From Pomphorhynchus laevis (taxonomy: Eukaryota > Acanthocephala > Palaeacanthocephala > Echinorhynchida > Pomphorhynchidae): a stretch of 64,000 nt of DNA. Made by a program: the position numbers and the translations under genes. Location: contig WNNJ02000144.1 in assembly GCA_012934845.2 (NCBI GenBank), positions 1 to 64,000 of the forward strand, given 5' to 3'. The notes under the pieces are model-generated. The model saw only the letters and a program-made list of their open reading frames with translations, did not search any database and was not told the origin of the DNA. Below are positions 57,780 through 64,000 of the stretch, in pieces. Numbering within the stretch: the first letter of the stretch is position 1; every line of letters starts with the position of its first letter.

Positions 57780-58997
57780 ATGGTGGGGAAAAAGTGTAAG
57801 AAGCAAGTTAAAAGCCAATGTTTCGCAAGTCCTGTTAAGGACCAATATGTAGAGATAGAGGTGGCATGTTGCTCTGTGAATTGTAACATATGGTCTAAAA
57901 TTAATGTTAAAGCGGATGATATTAAAGTAGTTCAATCCGGTAAATTTTGTTGTGGTGTGTGTGCGGCTCGTAATTGTGAATGGAACACTATTCTTGAGGA
58001 AAAATTACAAAATAATATTAAAATGGTGTCAGAGCTTAAGGAGATCGTAACTATGCTACAGAATAGTATTCTCTCTAGTGCATCTGAGGTAAATTTACAA
58101 CGAAAAATACAGCATAAGTTACCTGAGGTGGTGGGTGAGGTGAATTCTATAACTTCGAATAAATCCTTCAATAATGCAGATATCGATCCAAATGCACATC
58201 GATACCCACATGCAGTTAGCAAGACTACATCGTCAGTTACGGGTTTCACTCCTGTTTGTATCTGGAAGAGAGGTCACTCAAAATCGTATACTGTTCGCCA
58301 AACAGAAAATGAACAAACGCTGACTGTCAACACTCACACAGGCAATGATGTTATACAGAACTCAGCTACTAGTAATGACAGTGTGGTTTTACATAAAGAG
58401 TGCGTAAACGAGCACATTAAGGAAGCTCATTTCATATCATCTCAATCAATGAATGCCTCTAGAGCGAGTTCTCCGGTGCAGCAAATGTCTACTTTCTCAC
58501 AACTGCGTAAACAGCATGATCCTTTGCGTTCTATTATTTTCGCCAATGTGTCGGAATCAAGCTCTGTCAATATCCAAAACCGACTAAATGAAGATTTGTC
58601 TAGGGTACGTAATATTCTCACGATCGTTTTGGCACAATCCCCAGAAGAGATAGTATCTAGTATTAAAATAGTTGCTTTATTCCGCATAGGGAGAAAAATT
58701 AACGATCGTCCTAGACTGCTAAAAGCCATTCTGACAGATCCAAAAGCCGTTAAGACCATCTTTAGGAACTCTTATCGTCTCCAAGGTTCGTCTGCAAGAT
58801 TGTTAAAAGATCTCGACGTGAATGAACGTAAGCTTCTACGTGAAGCTAAACAATGTTTGAAGTCTCGTATTGAAGCTGGTGAGTCAAACTTGACAATTCG
58901 AAATTTTCAGGTTGTGCGGAGGAAGACTCAAATACATTGGATGCCTCTACAGGTAGATCATTCAATCCTTCCTCCGCCGCTCATAAGTCATTGGTAA
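57780..58997 (+). CDS. LINE A ORF1: cysteine zinc finger, coiled coil, conserved C-terminal RNA-binding-type domain
   Basis: An uninterrupted 405-codon frame from ATG 57780. Residues 29-61 hold the zinc finger ACCSVNCNIWSK and KFCCGVC (Cys 30, 31, 35, 57, 58, 61; Trp 38). Residues 71-98 (ILEEKLQNNIKMVSELKEIV onwards) have heptad-like hydrophobics and are a likely coiled coil. A polar linker follows to about 240. The C-terminal domain has RSIIFANVSESSSVN, SIKIVALFRIGRK, RPRLLKAILTD, NSYRLQGSSARLLKDLDVNE and SNLTIRNFQVVRRK. The same layout is seen in ORF1 remnants at 33333, 52430 and 55340. I infer RNA binding and multimerisation with ORF2; the domain resembles those of flatworm LINE ORF1s as I recall them. 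Overlapping frames at 57932 and 58442 on the minus strand are shadows. Confidence 0.9.
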   Translation: MVGKKCKKQVKSQCFASPVKDQYVEIEVACCSVNCNIWSKINVKADDIKVVQSGKFCCGVCAARNCEWNTILEEKLQNNIKMVSELKEIVTMLQNSILSSASEVNLQRKIQHKLPEVVGEVNSITSNKSFNNADIDPNAHRYPHAVSKTTSSVTGFTPVCIWKRGHSKSYTVRQTENEQTLTVNTHTGNDVIQNSATSNDSVVLHKECVNEHIKEAHFISSQSMNASRASSPVQQMSTFSQLRKQHDPLRSIIFANVSESSSVNIQNRLNEDLSRVRNILTIVLAQSPEEIVSSIKIVALFRIGRKINDRPRLLKAILTDPKAVKTIFRNSYRLQGSSARLLKDLDVNERKLLREAKQCLKSRIEAGESNLTIRNFQVVRRKTQIHWMPLQVDHSILPPPLISHW

Positions 58998-59116
58998 TTT
59001 CAAATATTTCATATGTGGATAATAAATGTTTAAGAAATATTGTCCATTACTCCTCCCCATTGTGGTCGGCTCTTGAGCGACGTAGCGAGGATTATCAGTC
59101 ATACATACCGATATCG

Positions 59117-61850
59117 ATGGCTCAGCAGACTCTACCCTTAAGCTTAGAATGTTTGTTATTATATACGAACGCCCGTAGTCTTCTTCCAAAAATTGACGAA
59201 TTAAAACTCCGCATTGAGAATTCGCATCCGCTATTAGTTGCTATTACTGAAACATGGCTTCATGATAGAATTACTGATGCTGAGATCTGGATTGAAAATT
59301 ATACATCTTATCGAGTTGACAGATCTATCTGCAAGGGTGGTGGAGTGATTATCTATGTGCATAATAGTTTAGTGTTTAAATTGCTAGATGTCTCGTCTCT
59401 TCCTACCCTTGGTTCAGTGACTTTAGGCTTAATCTATCGCAATCCCACTTCAGATGTCTGTTGCTTGATCGATTACATTCTAGAGTTTGGTTCCAAACCA
59501 AATCTTTTTATAGTTGGTGATTTCAACTTAGCGACAGTAGATTGGAACACCTACACATCTTCTGTGTGTAGTCCGTCCACGTCATTATTTCTTGATATGA
59601 TTAACTCGCTAAACCTTACCCAACATGTTTCAAAATTTACCCGATTTTCCCAAGAAAATCAATCGCTACTTGATATTTGTCTAACATCGAATAAATACAT
59701 TATACACAAAGTTACGTACTCCGATCCTTTGGGTAGGTCAGATCACTGTGTTCTCAATTTCTACTCAGATTTTACACGTCCTTCAGCTTGTAGATTACAA
59801 CAGAATTCTTTAAATTATTTTAAAACTAACTTCGAACTTGTGCGTCAGAATCTATTAAGTATTTCATGGCTCAGTCCGTTTTATGTTGGGGTTGATAAGG
59901 CATGCTATCAGTTAGAAGCCACCCTTATGGAATTACTCATACGATTTTCGCCCCGTAAAACCGTTGCAAATCGTATACACCATAAACCTTGGTTTGACAA
60001 AGAGTTAAGGAATGCTTTAAAATTAAAAAAAAATGAAATTCCAGTTGTTTTCTAATAATAGTATTGATTACTGTAGGTATAAAGAGGCCAGAAATCGGTT
60101 CACATTTCTTAAACGCTTCAAACAATGTCAATTTGAAGAGAAAATTGCTCAAATGTCAATTCATAATCCTAAATCCGTATTCAATTATGCTAATTTCAAC
60201 AACAAAAATAAACACATTGGTTCACTTGTTGATACTGATGGTTGCACATTGATTAAATATGATGACATAGCGAATGCTTTCGCTCAACATTTTTGCATAG
60301 GAGTTCGTAAATCCTCCTCCGTCACCAATGCCTCGTACTGTCCATCGAATATAAACATTCTTCAGATGTTTTCTGTTAATGATGTAGTGCTAGAGCTCAA
60401 GCGGCTTAAATCGTCAGGTTCTATTTGTCCTGATCGTTTACCACCGGTATTTCTCAAGAATATCGCTGATGTTATCGGCATACCACTATATTGGATTTGT
60501 GTCGCCTCCTTGTACTTCGGTTGTGTCCCGATGAATTGGAAACTTTAGTTGATAAGGCCTATTTTGAAGAAAGGTGATCCATCTTCAGTTTAAAATTATC
60601 GCCCGATAAGTCTAACGTGTGTATTCTGTCGAGTTTTGGAAAGGATAATATACCGCATTCTAAGCGATTATCTAGAATCCAACAAATTATTGTGTAACAA
60701 TCAACATGGATTTCGAAGGGATCGCTCAACAATCACTAATCTCTTGATTGCCCAGAATAGCTGGGGTTCGTTAGTTGATAAGGGCTTTGATGTTGATATA
60801 TTATTTTTTGATTTTTCAAAAGCGTTTGATATGGTTCCACATGACATCTTGATTCAGAAAATGCGTGCTCTAAACATTGATCCACTTATTATTCGCTGGA
60901 TAAAAGAATTTTTATCTAACAGATTCTATCAGGTTGTTGTAAATGGTTCTCTTTCTGATCCTTATCCGGTCAATGTTGGAGTTCCGCAGGGTTCGGTCCT
61001 CGGCCCATTGTTATTCTGTATTTTCATTAATGACCTTCCTTCCATTTTGAACTCACACTCTCTTTTATATGCAGACGACCTAAAAATTTGGCAGGCTATC
61101 CGGTCAGATTCGGACACGGTGCTAGTTCAATCGGATATCGACAGCATTTCCAACTGGGCTTATATGAATGGTCTGTCACTGAATATATCAAAGTGTGCAT
61201 GTATGCGTTTACAATCACGCAGTCATAGTGTGTATCCAACTTATCATCTTGAGGATCAGAACATTAAAGTAGTAACTCGTCTTAGCGACCTTGGAATAGT
61301 AGTTGCGAATGATTTTTCGACTAGTTGGAATACTGAGTTGGCTTGCTCGAAAGCAAATCGAATGGTTGGGATGATTCGTAGAACTTTTAGTGTGTTGAGT
61401 CCAGTTTCATTTAGAGCACTCGCCAACGCATTTGTGATCAGTCATCTTACCTATGCATCACAATGTTCGTTCCCAAGAACAGTTTACGAGAAAAGTAGAA
61501 TTGAAAATGTGCTGCGCCGGGCAACAAAGCTCGTAAATTCAGTTAAAGCCTTACCTTATAATGAAAGGCTAAAAAAACTTGGTATGGTTTCTATAAGCGA
61601 CCTTCGGTTTCGGCGAGATATGTGTTCAACATGGGAAGCTTTACACAAGGGAAATCACGTCTTAAGAGAATTGATGACTGTTCGGAAAAGTCGGGCTTTG
61701 CGTGGACACAATTTTACTTTAGCCCATCGCCGAGTTATACGCTCTAAAACTGTACAATTTGGACACCGAATCGTAGGTAAGTGGAACCGATTAAGTGAAG
61801 AAATTGTCAACTCAAGATCGGTTTCAGCATTCAAACATAAACTTTTGTGA
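59117..61850 (+). pseudogene. LINE A ORF2: AP endonuclease plus reverse transcriptase, three breaks
   Basis: The first in-frame ATG is 59117, 119 bp after the ORF1 stop, although the frame is open from 58937 and overlaps ORF1. Endonuclease: YTNARSLLPKIDELK, ITETWLHD, GGGVIIYVH, YRNP, VGDFNLATVDW, GRSDHCVLNF. Then KPWFDKELRNALKLKK and a frameshift in an A run near 60030; the next frame runs YKEARNRFTFLKRF to PMNWKL. In-frame TAG (60546-60548) and TAA (about 60591) follow. Reverse transcriptase: ILFFDFSKAFDMVPHDI, VGVPQGSVLGPLLFCIFIND, LLYADDLKIWQ. The tail ends VGKWNRLSEEIV and FKHKLL at 61850. All catalytic residues I can see are kept. Dead, but only lightly damaged. Confidence 0.92.
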
Positions 61851-61956
61851 CTTTTGTTTGTGAGTCTTTTTTTCTTTACTTTTCCTTTTCTTTTTTTAAC
61901 AGTGCAACTGTGAGCTTTGCTCGTCTGTTTGTCGAAATAATAATAATAATAATAAT

Positions 61957-64000
61957 ATGGCTCAAGAAAAACGCATTTGCTATGGTATGGTAACATAACG
62001 GATCTATGCCTATCAGAGCTCGACGAGTATGTCCTATTAAGCGTTTTGTGATGCAACACACATAGTCTGAATGCTTTCGAGTGGATAAGTCAGCACAAAC
62101 CCAAACTCCCAAATCTTTATATGAGTTGGTTCTTTCGATACTAATTGAACCAAACTGGTACTCACCTCCAAGATGATCACATGATCTTCGTGATATACGC
62201 ATACATGTACATTTAGCGGAATTGATCCTCAAGTGATTTATAGACCAATTAAATATAACGTCGACGTCGCTTTGTAAATGCTGTTTGTCAAGATCGGAAA
62301 TAATAGGTCGCCAAACTTTAAGATCATCTGCATATAATAAACTTAATGAACTGATATTTGGTATCAAATCGTTGATATAAAGACTGAATAAGATGGGACC
62401 CAATACACTTCCCTGTGGAACACCTAACAACACTGGAAATGGACTCGACAGCGACTCATTTACTCGTACGACACTTTGTCGGTTGGAAAGGAATACACGA
62501 ATCCAGTTTATGATCCTCTTATCAAGATGAATGTGCTCCAACTTCTCAATAAGACGCGTGTGATTAACTGAGTCGAACGCTTTTGAGAAATCAAAGAAAA
62601 TGACATCAACTGGTATGCCTTGATCATAATAGTGATACCAATTTTCACGTGCATGTACAAGATTAGTAGTCGTGGAATAACCTTTTCGGAAGCCATGCTG
62701 TGCTGGGTTCAAAATTTGAAATCTATTTAGAAATTCTATTATTCGTCGCTTAATCAATCTTTCTAGCACACGACAACACACGCAAGTGAGACTAATAGGC
62801 CTATAATTGTCAATGAACGAACTATCCCCTTTCTTATAAATAGGACAGATGATGGAATTCTGCCAATCAGAAGGAACAACGCCAAAAGCAACAGACGCAG
62901 AGAAAATATTGTAAAGCGGATGACATATTATGTCAGCGATGTTGCGCAGATATACTGGCGGTAAGCCATCTGGACCCGCACCTGCTTTGCATTTAAGTTT
63001 CCGAAGCTCTTGGAGAACATCATCACATCGGAAGAAGTCGCTGGTGTCATCTCCGGGCGATTCAAATGTACACGGATCACCCATTGTCACATCCTTATGG
63101 TCAAGATTCAAAGAATGGAAATGATTTCTAAACATATTTGATATCTGCAAAGAATCAGTTATGAATTTCCCATCGTCACGTTGAATACAATTTATAGGTT
63201 TACAGCGCGTATGCTTAGCAGTCACATACCTAAAGAAAGAGCGGGGATCACGGTGACAGTTTATACTTAGCTGTTTTTCGAAAGATCGCCTACCAGTTCG
63301 CTTCATGGACGTAACGAGGTTTCGCCATTTCTTATAAGTGCTGAAATTAGCTCTGTCTTTACGATAGTTATTAAAGGCCTTACGTCTCATCTTTAAAGCA
63401 TGTTTTATGTCGCTATTAAACCAAGGCGGTAAGATCGATGTCAAACAGTGTTTACTCTGAAGAGGTGAGAAACGATTAAGGAGGTGGTACAGAGTATCCC
63501 TGAAAAACTGCCATGAATATTCGACGCCAACATCATAAGCATCCAACCACTTTACCCCAACGAGATATTTATTTACTAGAGCAAAGTCAGTTCTGAATGG
63601 GTTTACATACGACCTCGGATTTACGCCATGTGAGTAGACATCGCTAAGACCAATCGAAATGACCACATGATCTGAATGACATATTGGGTCCAGATAGCTT
63701 AATCTATCAAGAATGTCATATGGTACAGTAAGGCATAAATCCAAAAGTGAATGTGAATCCTGTGAAAATCTTGTACTCTGACTGACATGTTGCTTAAGAG
63801 CCAAGCTGTTTATTAAGCCAAGTAGCTTCAAACTCTCGACATCCGAGTCATTGGAAGTGTAATTAACCCAATTGACAGATGGCATGTTGAAATCACCGAG
63901 TACAACAAATCTATCACAATAACTACTTCTCTCCATTAAAGCAGCTATGCTATCTGTGTTTGATCTTGGAGAACGATACACAGTCAATACCGTTATTGGG
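61957..64000 (-). mobile_element. LINE B, 5' and central part, continues beyond the window
   Basis: Minus strand, entering from beyond the right end of the window and cut at 61957 by LINE A after the residues NAFFLSH. Together with 56857-57405 it makes one CR1-like element of a subfamily related to LINE A. Composition is less AT-rich than the single-copy part of the window. ORF1 and the start of the endonuclease lie outside. Confidence 0.92.
61957..64000 (-). CDS. LINE B ORF2 (partial): endonuclease and reverse transcriptase, open throughout
   Basis: The minus frame is open from the window edge (ITVLTVYRSPRSN) to the LINE A junction, about 680 codons without a stop. Endonuclease part: VLGDFNMPSVNWV, STRFSQDSHSLLDLCL, CHSDHVVISIGL. 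Linker: LPPWFNSDIKHALKMRRKAF, FRYVTAKHTRCKPI. Reverse transcriptase: GPDGLPPVYLRNIAD, SIICPIYKKGD, DNYRPISLTCVCCRVLERLI, motif A IFFDFSKAFDSVNH (about 62590), motif B GVPQGSVLGPILFSLYIND (about 62410), motif C LLYADDLKVW (about 62330), then KCTCMRISRRS and KDLGVWVCADL. The last codons of the 703-codon frame (a run of Ile onwards) come from the LINE A tail, not from this protein. LINE B was nearly intact when LINE A split it. Confidence 0.92.

Larger units (their letters stand above)
57406..61956 (+). mobile_element. LINE A: complete-looking 4.55-kb zinc-finger CR1-like LINE inserted in LINE B
   Basis: The limits are set by the host element: GCGTATAAGAT ends at 57403-57405 on the left and ATGGCTCAAG begins at 61957 on the right, and joining these restores LINE B. 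At most an AT dinucleotide is duplicated. In order: leader with 13-bp minisatellite (57454-57603) and CGACAAC-rich repeats (57648-57730), ORF1 (57780-58997), ORF2 (59117-61850), a 3' UTR with hairpin GAGC-TTT-GCTC (61912-61922) and TGTTTGTCG, and an (AAT)n tail (about 61936-61956). It is the only element in the window with all parts from leader to tail. Confidence 0.95.

Noticed and set aside
61876-61956. C-terminal end of the 703-codon minus-strand frame with a run of isoleucines
   Set aside because: These codons are the (AAT)n tail and 3' UTR of LINE A read backwards; the real continuation of LINE B is at 57405.

Overview
This is a strongly AT-rich stretch of an animal (invertebrate) nuclear genome. 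It has one recognisable host gene, and almost everything else identifiable is repeat: non-LTR retrotransposons (LINEs), small inverted-repeat elements, a large satellite and simple repeats. The host gene is a spliced metazoan dyskerin gene with GT-AG introns, three of them only 49-53 bp. The commonest LINEs are CR1-like and encode an ORF1 with a cysteine zinc finger plus a conserved C-terminal domain; I associate this layout with flatworm-type genomes from memory, but the phylum is not fixed by the sequence.

Layout. 1-1870: no gene seen, perhaps dyskerin upstream intron. 1871-8498: nine exons of dyskerin (DKC1/Nop60B/Cbf5), the box H/ACA pseudouridine synthase, lacking the N-terminal exons; a possible last exon lies at 10474-10500. 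8785-9165: LINE tail fragment (-), within the putative last intron. 11490-13480: 5'-truncated LINE (+) whose ORF is broken by one stop. 14314-15184: 870-bp fold-back element. 16119-18060: three diverged copies of a tRNA-headed SINE-like repeat. 18905-19730: LINE tail of another clade. 20618-29934: about 53 monomers of a 176-bp, about 83% AT satellite. 29941-29988: two competing hairpins at its edge. 33279-37282: nearly full-length but decayed LINE (+).

37286-45100 carries a 104-bp direct repeat, a 290-bp inverted-repeat MITE, a 500-bp fold-back element, two fragments of a YIDD-type (Penelope-like) reverse transcriptase and a 300-bp tandem array derived from the same family as the MITE. 45462-64000 is a LINE graveyard: an R1/Jockey-like element with a CCHC ORF1 (45880-49720), fragments of the zinc-finger LINE families on both strands, a 147-bp hAT MITE with an exact 8-bp target duplication, and a three-level nest in which a 4.55-kb LINE (57406-61956, +) sits inside a second LINE (56857-57405 plus 61957-64000, -), which itself lies within or against a third (56545-56857, -).

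How the parts relate: the LINEs supply ORF1 (RNA binding) and ORF2 (AP endonuclease plus reverse transcriptase). The CR1-like copies share a 3'-terminal hairpin whose sequence varies while its pairing is largely kept, which fits a reverse-transcriptase recognition signal. The inverted-repeat elements have no coding capacity and would depend on transposases from elsewhere. I found no convincing tRNA, rRNA or CRISPR feature and no second host gene.
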